Assembly (NCBI RefSeq): GCF_900167455.1
Contig: NZ_FUWJ01000001.1
Location: 1,364,001-1,428,000, forward strand
Direction: 5' to 3'
Length of the DNA stretch: 64,000 bases
DNA from: Enhydrobacter aerosaccus
Lineage (GTDB): Bacteria; Pseudomonadota; Alphaproteobacteria; Reyranellales; Reyranellaceae
Shown here: positions 54,784 through 64,000 of the stretch, piece by piece
Layout: every line of letters begins with the position of its first letter
How positions within the stretch are numbered: the stretch's first letter is position 1
The notes under the pieces: model-generated
What the model was told of the DNA's origin: nothing
Database searches by the model: none
What the model saw: the letters and a program-made list of their open reading frames with translations, nothing else
Program-made: the position numbers and the translations under genes

Positions 54784-56535
54784 TCAGATATCGGCGAAGA
54801 CGTGGCTTTCCTTCTTGGCGCCGGGATGCGTGACCGCACCCGTGACGGCCGGACCGACGAGTTCGGCGTATTTCCAGAGCGCGCCCGACGTGTAGCCGTT
54901 CTTGCGCGGCTTCCAGGCCTTGCGTCGCTTGGCAAGCTCGCGCTCCGAAAGATCGACCGACAGCCGACCCTTGACCGCGTCGATGGTGATCATGTCGCCG
55001 TTCTTCAGCAGCCCGATCGGTCCGCCGACCTGCGCTTCGGGGCCGACATGACCGACACAGAAGCCACGCGTACCACCGGAGAAGCGGCCGTCGGTGATGA
55101 GGGCCACCTTCTCACCGACGCCGAGACCATAGAGCGCCGCCGTGGTCGACAGCATCTCCCGCATGCCCGGGCCGCCCTTGGGGCCCTCGTAGCGGATGAC
55201 GATCACCTCGCCTTCCTTGAACTTGCCCTTCACCACCGCATCGAAGGCCGCTTCTTCGGAATCGAAGCAGCGGGCCGGGCCGGTGAAGACGAGGCGCTGC
55301 ATGCCGGCCACCTTCACGATGGCACCATCGGGAGCCAGGTTGCCCTTGAGGCCGACCACGCCGCCGGTCGGGGTGATGCAGTCCTTGACGCGGTAAATGA
55401 CGTCCTGGTCCTTGGGGAACTTCACGGACTTGTGGTTCTCAGCCAGCGTCTTGCCGGTGACCGTGAGCGCGTCGCCATGCAGCAGGCCAGCGTCGAGCAG
55501 TTCCTTGATGACGACGGGGATGCCGCCGACCTGGAACAGGTCCAGCGCCACATACTTTCCGCCCGGCTTCAGGTCGGCGATGTACGGCGTCCGCTTGAAG
55601 ATCTTGGCCACATCGTGCAGGTCGAACTTGATACCGCATTCATGGGCCATGGCCGGGAGATGCAGGGCCGCGTTGGTCGAGCCGCCCGTGGCGGCAACGA
55701 CGGTGGCGGCGTTCTCGAACGCCTCCCGGGTGGCGATATCGCGCGGACGGATCCCCAGCCGCAGGAGGTTCATGGCCGCCTCGCCCGAGGCTTCGGCATA
55801 TTGGTCGCGGGTCTCGTAGGGCGCGGGTGCGCCGGCCGAGCCCGGCAGCGCGAGGCCGATCGCCTCGGAGACGCAGGCCATGGTGTTGGCCGTGAACTGG
55901 CCACCGCAGGAGCCCGCCGACGGACACGCCGCGCATTCGAGCTCGTGCAGGTCGCCGTCCGAGAATTTGCCGGCGGCATGCATGCCCACGCCCTCGAAGA
56001 CGTCGACCACGGTGACGTCCTTGCCCCGGAACTTGCCGGGCAGGATCGAGCCGCCATACATGAAGACCGATGGCACGTTGAGACGCAGCATCGCCATCAT
56101 CATGCCCGGCAGCGACTTGTCGCAGCCGGCGAGCGTGACCATGGCGTCATAGCAATGGCCGCGCATCGTCAACTCGACCGAGTCGGCAATGAGATCGCGG
56201 CTGGCCAGCGAGGACTTCATGCCCTGATGCCCCATGGCGATGCCATCGGTCACAGTGATGGTCGTGAACTCGCGCGGCGTTCCGCCGCCGCGATCGACGC
56301 CAACCTTCACGGCCTGGGCCTGGCGGTTCAGGGCGATGTTGCAGGGCGCGGCCTCGTTCCAGCAGGTCGCAACGCCCACGATGGGCTGGTTGATCTGCTT
56401 CTCGTTGAGGCCCATGGCATAGAGGTAGGAGCGATGGGGCGCCCGTTCCGGGCCGACCGTGGTGTAGCGGCTCGGCAGCTTCGACTTGTCCAGTGTCGGG
56501 TTGGGATGCAGCTTGGGTTGCTTCTTCTTGGCCAT
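54784..56535 (-). CDS. ilvD: Dihydroxy-acid dehydratase
   Basis: IlvD makes 2-oxo acids in valine, leucine and isoleucine synthesis with an Fe-S cluster. The 583-aa protein has cluster-ligand cysteines in [21 protein letters not shown] and [15 protein letters not shown], and the [15 protein letters not shown] and [11 protein letters not shown] signatures. ATG 56535 starts [15 protein letters not shown]; a much longer reading up to 57285 overlaps the divergent transporter gene and is rejected. Its promoter must lie in the divergent gap to 56737. Confidence 0.96.
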   Translation of the reverse strand: MAKKKQPKLHPNPTLDKSKLPSRYTTVGPERAPHRSYLYAMGLNEKQINQPIVGVATCWNEAAPCNIALNRQAQAVKVGVDRGGGTPREFTTITVTDGIAMGHQGMKSSLASRDLIADSVELTMRGHCYDAMVTLAGCDKSLPGMMMAMLRLNVPSVFMYGGSILPGKFRGKDVTVVDVFEGVGMHAAGKFSDGDLHELECAACPSAGSCGGQFTANTMACVSEAIGLALPGSAGAPAPYETRDQYAEASGEAAMNLLRLGIRPRDIATREAFENAATVVAATGGSTNAALHLPAMAHECGIKFDLHDVAKIFKRTPYIADLKPGGKYVALDLFQVGGIPVVIKELLDAGLLHGDALTVTGKTLAENHKSVKFPKDQDVIYRVKDCITPTGGVVGLKGNLAPDGAIVKVAGMQRLVFTGPARCFDSEEAAFDAVVKGKFKEGEVIVIRYEGPKGGPGMREMLSTTAALYGLGVGEKVALITDGRFSGGTRGFCVGHVGPEAQVGGPIGLLKNGDMITIDAVKGRLSVDLSERELAKRRKAWKPRKNGYTSGALWKYAELVGPAVTGAVTHPGAKKESHVFADI

Positions 56536-56736
56536 CGCGCGCGGGTCTCCGCCCCTATCGAGTGAAAGTCGGCCGGACATTACTCGGGCTCGCCCTTGAT
56601 TCCTAGGCTCAATGGGTCGCCGGCTTCCGCTGCAGTCGGCAGTCCCGAGGACCTTCCGAAGCCTGCATCGCGGAAAACTGGACGGGAGACGACCGCAAAA
56701 ACAGCCCATACACTGCGCCCGCAACAAGGGGGAAAC

Positions 56737-57642
56737 GTGCCGCTCTGGATATCGATCACCATTGCCGCTGCGCTGTTCCAGAACATCCGCACGACGATGC
56801 AGCAGAAGATCCGCCATGTGTTGAGTGTCGATGGCGCGAACTTCGTCCGGTATCTCTATGGCGCACCGCTCGCCCTCGGCATGCTGGCCTTCCTGGTGTT
56901 CGGAACCGGCCGCGAGGTCCCCGCTCTTTCCGCCACCTTTTTCGGCCTGGTGACGCTCGCCGGCGTGGCGCAGATCGTCGCGACCTCGCTGATGATCCAC
57001 TCTTTTTCGCTGCGCAACTACGCCGTCGGCACGGTCTATTCCAAGACGGAGACCCTGTTCGTCGCGCTTTATGCCACCTTCATTGCCTCCGAACCCCTCA
57101 AATTCGGCGCCTGGATCGGCATCCTGGTGTGCCTGTGCGGCGTGGCAATCCTGTCGGTGCGCGGCTCGTTCGCGAACATCCGTTCGGTGTTGGCCGACCT
57201 CACCCACAAGGGCGCCGTCTACGGCATCCTTTCCGGCCTGTTCTTCGCCATCGCCGCCGGCACGATCCGCGAAGCCTCCAAGCACGAATACAGCGGCGAC
57301 TTCATGGTGCGCGGCATCACGGTGCTGGCCTGCATGAACACGATCCAGATCGTGATCATGGCGGTTTACCTTTCCATCCGTGACCGGCCCCAGCTCGGCA
57401 AGGTCTGGGTCAACTGGCGATCGTCGATCTGGGTCGGGATCTTCAGCGTCCTCGGCTCGGCCGGCTGGGCCCTCGCCATGACCCTGGAGAACGCCGCCCT
57501 GGTGCGCGCGGTCGGCCAGATCGAGCTCGTCTTCACCTTCATCGCCTCACACCTCGTCCTCAAGGAACGTCCCTCGGTCGGCGAATGGATCGGCAGCGCG
57601 CTGGTCGTGGGCGGTGTCGTCCTCATCCTCATTGTCCGGTGA
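56737..57642 (+). CDS. DMT (EamA-family) transporter
   Basis: The 301-aa product has about ten membrane helices in two EamA halves (e.g. [47 protein letters not shown]). GTG 56737 is chosen because AAGGGGGAAA precedes it and the protein then begins [18 protein letters not shown], a natural first helix. Its stop overlaps the CoA-transferase start (TGATG). It may export the product of the pathway below. Confidence 0.88.
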   Translation: MPLWISITIAAALFQNIRTTMQQKIRHVLSVDGANFVRYLYGAPLALGMLAFLVFGTGREVPALSATFFGLVTLAGVAQIVATSLMIHSFSLRNYAVGTVYSKTETLFVALYATFIASEPLKFGAWIGILVCLCGVAILSVRGSFANIRSVLADLTHKGAVYGILSGLFFAIAAGTIREASKHEYSGDFMVRGITVLACMNTIQIVIMAVYLSIRDRPQLGKVWVNWRSSIWVGIFSVLGSAGWALAMTLENAALVRAVGQIELVFTFIASHLVLKERPSVGEWIGSALVVGGVVLILIVR

Positions 57643-58823
57643 TGCCAATGACCGACCAAATGCCTCGACCTCTGACCGGCCTGCGCGTTCTCGATTTTTC
57701 GACCACGATCGCCGGGCCACATTGCGGCCGCCTGTTGGCCGATATGGGCGCCGACGTCATCAAGATCGAATCGCCCGAAGGCGACCTGATGCGCAGCCGG
57801 CCGGTGCAACGCAAGGGTGCCGGTACGATGTATGGCCAGCTCAATGCGGGTAAGCGTTCCATCGTGCTCGACCTCAAGCGGCCGGAAGCGATCGACGCCG
57901 TTAAAAAATTGGTGAAGGACGTCGACATCGTCCTCGAGAATTACCGTCCCGGTGTGATGAAGCGGCTGGGCCTCGATTATCCGGAACTGGCCCGGATCAA
58001 TCCGCGGCTCATTTACGGCGCCATATCCGGCTACGGCCAAACCGGCCCTGGTGCTGGCCGGCCGGCCTATGCGCCGGTGATCCATGCGGCAACGGGTTAC
58101 GACATGGCCCATCTCGGCTATCAGCAAGGCCGCGAGCGCCCCGACAATTGCGGCATCTTCGTCGCCGATTATGCCAGCGGTGCCTATGCGCTCGGCGCCA
58201 TCCTGGCAGCACTGCATCAACGCCACGTCACCGGCAGAGGCCAGATGGTGGATGTGTCGATGTTCGAATCTCTGGTCGGCATGTTGCTGGGAGAGGTGAA
58301 CCGCGCGCAGTTCGATTACGAGATGCCGGCACGGCCGATGTATGGCCCGATCGAAGCCAAGGATGGTTATGTGATGCTGGCCACGGCCAGCGAGCGGACA
58401 TTCCAGGACATGGCCACCGCCGCCGGCCGCCGCGACTGGCTGACTGATCCCCGTTTCGAGAAGTATGCCGACCGCCGCATGAACTGGGGCCTGCTGATCG
58501 ACGAACTGGAGGAATGGTCCAAGACGCTGTCCGTGAGGGAGGTCGTGGCCGCCCTCGAGAAGCACGGCGTCCCCTGCTCACCCTATGTCACCGTGACCGA
58601 GGCGCTGCAGGACCCGCAGGTCACTCATCGCGGATCGCTGTGCACGATCGAAGACAGCGCCGGCGCTTTCAAGTCTCCCGCACCGCCCTTTCGCTTCTCC
58701 GCTTCACCGCTGCAGAGCGGGCCGAGGGTCGCAAGTCTTGGCGAGCATACGGAGAGCGTTCTGCGCGAAGCCGGATTCAGTCCTGCCGAGATCACCGCCC
58801 TGACGACCGGGGCAACGAAATGA
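57642..58823 (+). CDS. CaiB/BaiF family CoA-transferase
   Basis: The 393-aa class III CoA-transferase has the N-terminal GLRVLDFSTTIAGPHCGRLLADMGADVIKIE, in two pieces a strong family marker, the catalytic Asp region in AGPHC-type context (NCGIFVADYASGAY), and DVSMFESLVG. It moves CoA between acyl groups, commonly formyl-CoA, carnitine or aromatic acids. ATG 57642 overlaps the transporter stop; 57648 is an alternative. The thiolase-like gene follows with an ATGA overlap. Confidence 0.92.
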   Translation: MPMTDQMPRPLTGLRVLDFSTTIAGPHCGRLLADMGADVIKIESPEGDLMRSRPVQRKGAGTMYGQLNAGKRSIVLDLKRPEAIDAVKKLVKDVDIVLENYRPGVMKRLGLDYPELARINPRLIYGAISGYGQTGPGAGRPAYAPVIHAATGYDMAHLGYQQGRERPDNCGIFVADYASGAYALGAILAALHQRHVTGRGQMVDVSMFESLVGMLLGEVNRAQFDYEMPARPMYGPIEAKDGYVMLATASERTFQDMATAAGRRDWLTDPRFEKYADRRMNWGLLIDELEEWSKTLSVREVVAALEKHGVPCSPYVTVTEALQDPQVTHRGSLCTIEDSAGAFKSPAPPFRFSASPLQSGPRVASLGEHTESVLREAGFSPAEITALTTGATK

Positions 58824-60364
58824 TCGATCCACGCACTCCGATTCTCGTCGGTGGCGGACAGATCACCGATACGACGGGCACGCCTTCGAGTGAGCGCTCG
58901 CGCGTGGCCTTTTGTGCCGAAGCGGTGCGCGCCGCTCTGGCTGACGCGAACCCGTCGATCGGCGCCGACGCACTGGGCCGCAAGGTCGAGGCCCTCGCGG
59001 TCATGGAGTTCTTCAGCGACATCAGCCCGCGCTTCGCCTCGCCGTTCGGACGATCGAGCAATCCGCCGAAAAGCGTCGCCAACCGGTTGGGCGCAGATCC
59101 GCGGCAATTGCTGTACAGCCATTCCGGCGGGAACATGCCGCAATATCTCGTCAACCGATTCGCCGAGGAGATCGCCAGGGGCGAGACGGACGTGGCCGTG
59201 ATCTGCGGGGCCGAGTTGCTGCGAAGCACCCAGAACGCGCGGAAGGCCGGCCTCGACATCGACTGGAACGAGGCCCCCGGCGGCGAGCCGAAACGTATCG
59301 GCGACAACCGCTTCGGCTTCAGTGCCGAGGAAGCCCGCCACGACCTGCGCGCTGCCATTCATTTCTATCCGCTTCTGGAGAACGCCATACGCGCGGGACT
59401 GAAGCGCGACGTGTCGACCCATCTGACGGCGATGGGAAAGCTGTTTGCGCGACTTGCGGCCGTCGCCAAGGACAATCCGCTTGCGACACGCCGCAAGGGT
59501 TACAGTGCCGACACCCTTTCGACCATCTCCGACGACAATCGCTGGATCTGCTTTCCCTATCCCCGGCTGATGAATGCCAACGCCATGATCGACCAGGCCG
59601 CGGCGGTCCTGATGACATCGGTCGGGAAGGCGCGCGAATGGGGCATCCCGCAGGAGAAGTGGGTATACTTGCACGGTTGCGCCGATGGCACCGATACCTG
59701 GGTCGTATCGGAACGCGATCGTCTCGATGCCTCGCCAGCCATTCGCGGCTGTGCCCGCATTGCGCTCGACATGGCCGGCAAGAAGCTCTCGGACGTTGCC
59801 GCCTTCGATCTCTATAGCTGCTTTCCCTCAGCGGTCGAGGTCGCCATGAAGGAGATCGGTATCGACGACGACGATCCACGGCCGATCAGCGTCACGGGCG
59901 GCCTCCCCTTCTTCGGCGGGCCGGGCAACAATTACGTCACGCACTCGATCGCCGAAATGATGAATGTCGTGCGCCGAAAGCCGGGGGCATTCGGCATGGT
60001 GACGGCGAACGGGATGTACCTCACCAAGCATTCGGCCGGCCTCTACTCCACTGTCCCGGTCGAAGGTCCATGGCGACGGCAAGATCCGAAGATATTCCAG
60101 GGAGAACTGGATCAGGCCCCGAAGCAGCATGTCGACACAACGCCAAGGGGCGCCGCGGTGATCGAGACCTATTGCGTCACTTACGGCAAGGACGCCCCGG
60201 AACGCGGTTACATATTCGGCCGCCTCGACCGCACCAATGAACGCTTCGTGGCGATGGCTCCTGACGATCCGGGCGTGCTGGCGGACATGGTCGCACATGA
60301 GCAACTGGGGCGGCCTGTGATCGTTGCGGAAGAGAATGGACGGAACGTCTTTCGTTCCGCATAG
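58820..60364 (+). CDS. Thiolase-fold acetyl-CoA acetyltransferase-like protein lacking the catalytic Cys
   Basis: The 514-aa product is annotated in this family as acetyl-CoA acetyltransferase, and it has thiolase-fold segments: N-terminal DPRTPILVGGGQ, VAVICGAELLRS, C-terminal GGLPFFGGPGNNYVTHSIAEM with the catalytic-type His, and MYLTKHSAGLYST. The usual acyl-accepting cysteine motif is replaced by SGGNMPQYLVN near residue 95, so it cannot form the standard acyl-enzyme. ATG 58820 overlaps the CoA-transferase stop. A role in CoA-thioester metabolism with the previous gene is likely. Confidence 0.85.
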   Translation: MIDPRTPILVGGGQITDTTGTPSSERSRVAFCAEAVRAALADANPSIGADALGRKVEALAVMEFFSDISPRFASPFGRSSNPPKSVANRLGADPRQLLYSHSGGNMPQYLVNRFAEEIARGETDVAVICGAELLRSTQNARKAGLDIDWNEAPGGEPKRIGDNRFGFSAEEARHDLRAAIHFYPLLENAIRAGLKRDVSTHLTAMGKLFARLAAVAKDNPLATRRKGYSADTLSTISDDNRWICFPYPRLMNANAMIDQAAAVLMTSVGKAREWGIPQEKWVYLHGCADGTDTWVVSERDRLDASPAIRGCARIALDMAGKKLSDVAAFDLYSCFPSAVEVAMKEIGIDDDDPRPISVTGGLPFFGGPGNNYVTHSIAEMMNVVRRKPGAFGMVTANGMYLTKHSAGLYSTVPVEGPWRRQDPKIFQGELDQAPKQHVDTTPRGAAVIETYCVTYGKDAPERGYIFGRLDRTNERFVAMAPDDPGVLADMVAHEQLGRPVIVAEENGRNVFRSA

Positions 60365-60371
60365 GAATCGT

Positions 60372-60387
60372 TGTCAGCCTGCTGACA
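60372..60387. promoter_or_regulatory. Palindrome after the thiolase-like gene
   Basis: TGTCAGC and GCTGACA flank a CT spacer (7-2-7), 8 bases after the stop codon. It could be an operator for the downstream small gene or the stem of a weak terminator; no T-run follows. Confidence 0.35.
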
Positions 60388-60490
60388 GCAAGCCGGCGAT
60401 CTTGTGCTTGAAAAGCGATGTTTGGCGAACCCGGCAACTAGAGCCTGCCGAGCGCGTTGGCGCGCAAGAAGGTTTCAGCAGGAGGACACG

Positions 60491-60784
60491 ATGAAACGCT
60501 TGCTTCTTTGCACTGCGGCATTGATCGGAATGGCGGGCGTGGCCCAGGCCCAAACCATGGGGACCTCGATGGGGGCCTCCTCGATGGGTTCGAGCGTCGG
60601 CCCCAATTACCAGCAGCAGGCCTACGGCAGCGACACTATGGAGCGCGGGCCGTGCGGGCATTCGGTGGCCATCACCGACGAGTACGGCTTCAAGTACGAC
60701 AGCATGGGCGACCGGCTGAACGGCCAGGGTTGCGTGATCGCTCCGCCTGTCACGCCTCCAGGCGCTCGGGCGATCCAGCGATAA
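60491..60784 (+). CDS. Small unknown secreted protein
   Basis: The 97-aa product has a signal peptide (MKRLLLCTAALIGMAGVAQA) followed by a Gly/Ser/Met-rich segment (MGTSMGASSMGSSVG) and a region with two cysteines (GPCGHSV, QGCVIAPP) that could be disulfide-linked. The start is supported by AGGAGG 6 bases upstream. I do not recognise the family. It is probably monocistronic. Confidence 0.75.
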   Translation: MKRLLLCTAALIGMAGVAQAQTMGTSMGASSMGSSVGPNYQQQAYGSDTMERGPCGHSVAITDEYGFKYDSMGDRLNGQGCVIAPPVTPPGARAIQR

Positions 60785-60940
60785 GGTCCCCCGATAGGGA
60801 AAGGCGTGAGGTCTGCCGGCGGCCTTTGCGGGCCGGCCGGCCGGCCGACGCTGAATTTCGAATATCGAGCGCCGGCGGCGTTGGCGCTTTACGAAGTGTC
60901 GCACCCCGATCAAGCTTCCTCGAAAGGAACGGGAGGAAGC

Positions 60941-61774
60941 ATGGCGAACATGCTAAGTGCGGCGCAAGCGGCCGAATTCGAGAGCAAGGGCTTCACCTAT
61001 GCGCGAGGGCTGTTCGCGCCGGATGAGGTGAAGCTGCTGACCGAGGCCATGGAGAAGGATCCGGCCGTTCGCAGTGCCATCCTCGATCGCCGCGACAGCG
61101 AAGGCCGGTCCACCCGCATCGCACTCTGGAACCGTGCTGGCGACAGCGTTTACGGGCTGGCCGCGCGATGCGCCCGGATGGTCGATACGACCGAGGCTTT
61201 GCTGGGCGGTCCGGTCTATCACTTTCAGTCCAAGCTGACGGCCAAGGAACCGGAGGTCGGCGGGGCTTGGGAATGGCACCAGGATTATGGCTACTGGTAT
61301 TACAACGGTTGCCTCCGACCGGACATGCTGTCGGTCATGATCGCGCTGGACAGGACGACCCGCGAGAACGGGTGCCTGCAGATCGCGACCGGCTCGCACA
61401 AGCTTGGCCGCATCGACCACACGCCCCTTTCGCCGACTCAGAACGAAGTCGATCCCAGCCGTATGCCGTACATTCTCGAGCGGTGCCCGATCGAATACGG
61501 TGAGCTCGAGCCCGGCGACGCCTTGATCTTCCACTGCAATGCCATCCATCGCTCGGATGCCAATCGCTCCGCCAAGCGGCGCTGGACCCTGCTGGTCTGT
61601 TACAACCGCACCGACAACGACACGGTCTTCAAGACCGACGACCGCTATTTCGTGCCGCTCGACAAGGTCGACGACGGTGCGATCCGGGAGGCTGGACTGC
61701 GCTTTGCGCGCGGCGATAACGAGGAGCACTTCACATCCCGGCCCTACGTTCCCGATCTCCGCAAGGCGTCCTGA
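60941..61774 (+). CDS. Phytanoyl-CoA dioxygenase (PhyH)-family Fe(II)/2-oxoglutarate enzyme
   Basis: The 277-aa product has the metal triad of the PhyH family: WHQD (HxD) in AWEWHQDYGYW, and the distal His in CNAIHRSDANRS, with Arg residues downstream that would bind 2-oxoglutarate. The FTYARGLFAPDEVKLL N-terminus is typical. Relatives hydroxylate phytanoyl-CoA, ectoine or small metabolites; the substrate is unknown. GGGAGGAAG lies just before the ATG at 60941; the in-frame extension to 60806 lacks a ribosome site. Confidence 0.88.
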   Translation: MANMLSAAQAAEFESKGFTYARGLFAPDEVKLLTEAMEKDPAVRSAILDRRDSEGRSTRIALWNRAGDSVYGLAARCARMVDTTEALLGGPVYHFQSKLTAKEPEVGGAWEWHQDYGYWYYNGCLRPDMLSVMIALDRTTRENGCLQIATGSHKLGRIDHTPLSPTQNEVDPSRMPYILERCPIEYGELEPGDALIFHCNAIHRSDANRSAKRRWTLLVCYNRTDNDTVFKTDDRYFVPLDKVDDGAIREAGLRFARGDNEEHFTSRPYVPDLRKAS

Positions 61775-61828
61775 ACCGCCGACCGCCGTAAGCGACCGGA
61801 ATCGGGCTCTCGGCCCGGAGGACATAGA

Positions 61829-61879
61829 ATGAGGCTCGTCAGCAGGGAGCCTCCTCGATGTGTGAACAAAGCCCTCTAA
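61829..61879 (+). CDS. Candidate 16-residue small ORF
   Basis: An ATG at 61829 follows CGGAGGACATAG, a strong ribosome site at ideal distance, and encodes MRLVSREPPRCVNKAL before TAA. A 7-bp inverted repeat GAGGCTC/GAGCCTC (61831-61837, 61847-61853) lies within it. It could be a leader peptide or a chance ORF. It is too short for family assignment. Confidence 0.35.
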   Translation: MRLVSREPPRCVNKAL

Positions 61880-61984
61880 TGCCTTGGCCAACAATACTTT
61901 ATTTCGACGTTCGGCCGTTGCCGTTTTCGTGGTTCAGGAGATGGCCTTAAGCGGTTGATCCAGATGGAAACCGCTCTCAGCGCG

Positions 61985-62010
61985 CCGTTTAATTTCCGTT
62001 TATTAAACGG
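61985..62010. terminator. Inverted repeat downstream of valS, possible weak terminator
   Basis: CCGTTTAAT (61985-61993) and ATTAAACGG (62002-62010) flank an 8-base loop, ending 11 bases beyond the valS stop codon on the minus strand. No T-run follows on either strand. The rest of the 246-base gap between 61775 and 62020 holds only the small ORF above. Confidence 0.35.
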
Positions 62011-62020
62011 ACCGCCTCTC

Positions 62021-64000
62021 TCACGTCGCCAGCCGTTCGAGGGCGGCGCTCAACCGGATCCGGGTCTGCTCGGCCTGGCTGCGCCGCTCGCGCTGTTCCT
62101 CGACCACCTCCTCAGGGGCACGCGACACGAAGGCCGCATTGGCGAGCTTGGCGTCGATCTTACCGACCTCGTCGGCCAGCTTCTTGATTTCCTTCTGCAG
62201 GCGGACGCTTTCGGCCTTGAGGTCGATCACCTCGCCGACCGGCAAGGCATAGGTCGCCTCGCCCACCACGATCTGCAGGGCGGCCTTGGGAGCGGCCTCC
62301 GCTGCCGCGTCGATGCCGTCGACCCGTGCCAGGCGCTCGATCGCGGCCTGGTGGACCTGCAAGCGCTGCTTGGTCGTGCCGTCGGCGCCGACCACCAGTA
62401 GCTTGAGCTTGGCGCCAGCCGGCACGTTCAGCTCCGCGCGCGCCGAGCGAATGTCGGAAATCAGTTTCACCAGCCAGCTGATCTCGCCGTCGGCGGCCGC
62501 ATCGATCGCCGTCGGTGCCGGCCAGGCTTGGCCGATCAGCATGCCGTGTTTCTCTCGATGACCGAGCTTGTCCCACAGTTCCTCGGTGATGAAGGGCATC
62601 ACCGGATGCAGGAGCTTGATCGTTTCGCGCAGGACGTAGGCGGTCACGGCGCGGGTCTCATCCTTTTCCGCGCCGTCCGGTCCCTGGAGGACCGGCTTGG
62701 TGAGTTCGACATACCAGTCGCAGACCACGCCCCAGATGAACTCGTAGAGCGTGTTGGCCGCTTCGTTCAGCCGGAAATCCGCGAGCGCCTTGTCGACCGC
62801 GATGTTGGCGCGCGCCAGTTCGCCCAGCATCCACTTGTTCACCGTGAGCGTTGCCGAAGGCAGATCGAAATCGTCCGGCAATGCGGCGCCGTTCATCTCG
62901 GCGAAGCGCGTCGCGTTCCACAGCTTGGTCGCGAAATTGCGCGATCCCTCGACGCGTGCCGTTGCCAGGCGCAGACGGCCGGCGGCCGAAGAGGCCAGCG
63001 ACGCCATGGTGAAGCGCAGTGCGTCGGCGCCATACTTGTCGATCAGTTCCAGGGGATCGATGACGTTCCCCTTGGACTTCGACATCTTCTGGCCCTTCTC
63101 GTCGGTGACGAGGCCGTGCAGGTAGACGGTGCGGAACGGCACGTCGCCCATGAAGTGCATGCCCATCATCATCATGCGGGCCACCCAGAAGAACAGGATG
63201 TCCCACCCCGTCACCAGAACCGATGTCGGATAGTACTTCTTCAGCGCCTCGGTCTCGTCGGGCCAGCCCAGCGTCGAGAAGGGCCACAGCGCCGAGCTGA
63301 ACCACGTATCGAGGACGTCGGGATCGCGCTCCAGCGGCACATCCTTGCCGTAGTGCTGGCGGGCCTCGGCCCTCGCCTCGCCTTCCGACGCGGCAACGAA
63401 GACCTTGCGGTCCGGTCCGTACCAGGCCGGGATCTGGTGGCCCCACCACAGCTGGCGCGAGACGCACCAGGGCTCGATGTTCTCCATCCAGCGGAAGAAG
63501 TCGTCGCGCCCGCGCTCCGGCACGAACGTCACCCGCCCGTCGCGGGCAGCAGCGATCGGCGCCTCGGCCAGCTTCTTCGCGTCGGCATACCATTGCTCGG
63601 TCAGGAATGGCTCGACAGGCACGCCGCCGCGGTCGCCATAGGGCACGGCATGCGTGTGCGGCTCGATCTTCTCGAGAAGCCCCTGCTCCTCCATGTCGGC
63701 GACGATCTTCTTGCGCGCCTCGAAGCGATCGAGGCCACGATACTTCTCGGGTGCGTTCTCGTTCAGGCGCGCGAACTTGTCGAGCACCGAGATGGCTTCG
63801 AGCTTGTGCCGGCGGCCCACTTCGAAGTCGTTGAAATCGTGCGCCGGCGTGATCTTCACCGCGCCCGAGCCCTTCTCCGGGTCGGAATACTCGTCGCCGA
63901 CGATCGGGATGCGACGGCCAACGAGCGGCAGGATCACGTGCTTGCCGATCAGGTGTTTCCACTTCGGATCGTCGGGATGGACGGCCACGGCCGTGTCGCC
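62021..64000 (-). CDS. valS: Valyl-tRNA synthetase, C-terminal part (5' end beyond the window)
   Basis: ValRS charges tRNA-Val and edits threonine. The visible 659 residues start inside the editing domain at GDTAVAVHPDD and include the CP1 editing region, WWGHQIPAWYG, KMSKS signature GQKMSKSKGNVIDPLEL, the anticodon-binding domain and a C-terminal coiled coil (LKAESVRLQKEIKKLADEV). The HIGH motif is outside the window. An internal GTG at 63988 is not the real start, because the frame stays open to base 64000 and matches ValS throughout. Confidence 0.96.
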   Translation of the reverse strand, partial: GDTAVAVHPDDPKWKHLIGKHVILPLVGRRIPIVGDEYSDPEKGSGAVKITPAHDFNDFEVGRRHKLEAISVLDKFARLNENAPEKYRGLDRFEARKKIVADMEEQGLLEKIEPHTHAVPYGDRGGVPVEPFLTEQWYADAKKLAEAPIAAARDGRVTFVPERGRDDFFRWMENIEPWCVSRQLWWGHQIPAWYGPDRKVFVAASEGEARAEARQHYGKDVPLERDPDVLDTWFSSALWPFSTLGWPDETEALKKYYPTSVLVTGWDILFFWVARMMMMGMHFMGDVPFRTVYLHGLVTDEKGQKMSKSKGNVIDPLELIDKYGADALRFTMASLASSAAGRLRLATARVEGSRNFATKLWNATRFAEMNGAALPDDFDLPSATLTVNKWMLGELARANIAVDKALADFRLNEAANTLYEFIWGVVCDWYVELTKPVLQGPDGAEKDETRAVTAYVLRETIKLLHPVMPFITEELWDKLGHREKHGMLIGQAWPAPTAIDAAADGEISWLVKLISDIRSARAELNVPAGAKLKLLVVGADGTTKQRLQVHQAAIERLARVDGIDAAAEAAPKAALQIVVGEATYALPVGEVIDLKAESVRLQKEIKKLADEVGKIDAKLANAAFVSRAPEEVVEEQRERRSQAEQTRIRLSAALERLAT

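Noticed and set aside
54802..56565. 587-aa plus-strand ORF opposite ilvD
   Set aside because: Antisense of a strongly conserved gene; long open antisense frames are normal in GC-rich DNA.
56536..57285. N-terminal extension of ilvD
   Set aside because: It overlaps the divergent DMT gene and has no similarity to dihydroxy-acid dehydratase; ATG 56535 gives the normal length.
63988..64000. Start of valS at 63988
   Set aside because: The codon is an internal GTG; the frame continues to the window edge with ValS-like sequence.

Overview
The window is chromosomal DNA from a GC-rich alphaproteobacterium. The strongest evidence is the block at positions 1-8452: the end of ntrB, then ntrC, ntrY, ntrX, a D-amino-acid aminotransferase, a HAD phosphatase, hfq and hflX. 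This is the classical alphaproteobacterial nitrogen-regulation neighbourhood. The sdhE-mfd / recG arrangement and the many SDR, CoA-transferase and DMT-transporter genes also fit a Rhodospirillales- or Reyranella-like organism, but the genus is a guess. There are no insertion sequences, prophage genes, CRISPR arrays or rRNA. Coding density is very high and no gene-free stretch reaches 300 bases; the longest gaps are 22795-23048 and 61775-62020.

Layout. (1) 1-8452, plus strand: ntrB'-ntrC-ntrY-ntrX-dat-HAD-hfq-hflX, mostly coupled by overlapping start and stop codons. (2) 8509-9635, plus strand: a groES with no groEL beside it and an inositol-monophosphatase-like gene. (3) 9639-19380, minus strand: a cell-wall and replication/translation housekeeping run, transcribed mltB-like, rlpA, dacC-like, tmk, holB, metG, TatD, a PhnP-like hydrolase, an unknown secreted protein in AT-rich surroundings, and mazG. 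(4) 19546-26433: tRNA-Ser(TGA), an AAA_28-type P-loop protein, a secreted protein with about 18 TPRs, an IlvB-like ThDP enzyme, a CYTH protein and a D-threonine-aldolase-like PLP enzyme. (5) 26434-30634: two divergent SDRs, an MFS permease, a DsbA-family oxidoreductase and a TetR regulator with its own operator. (6) 30528-38459: mfd and sdhE, divergent recG, and a DUF4139 protein. (7) 38534-45054, minus strand: a seven-gene, tightly coupled operon for maturing a molybdenum hydroxylase (MoxR/CoxD-like ATPase, CoxE-like VWA protein, split XdhC, Moco cytidylyltransferase fusion, SufS, NifU/SufU-like scaffold), with no structural enzyme genes in view. (8) 45153-50224: SDR-amidase pair, methylisocitrate-lyase-like enzyme, DMT exporter, DUF1007 protein, acyl-CoA thioesterase. 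(9) 50332-54720: parE, a secreted unknown, pyrD and a LysE-type exporter. (10) 54784-64000: ilvD, a DMT-CaiB-thiolase-like operon, a tiny secreted protein, a PhyH-type dioxygenase and the 3' two-thirds of valS.

The observations most worth a second look are: a perfect 24-bp palindrome centred on the pyrD start codon; the molybdenum-enzyme maturation operon that carries its own cysteine desulfurase and scaffold; an NtrX whose AAA+ domain has lost the GAFTGA loop and carries Lys in place of the Walker B Asp; a possible Shine-Dalgarno-masking hairpin in front of the orphan groES; a TetR operator with three half-sites; a 107-bp antisense overlap between that tetR gene and mfd; and a thiolase-fold protein lacking the acyl-accepting cysteine. 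All functional calls rest on motif and family recognition by eye. No database search was run.
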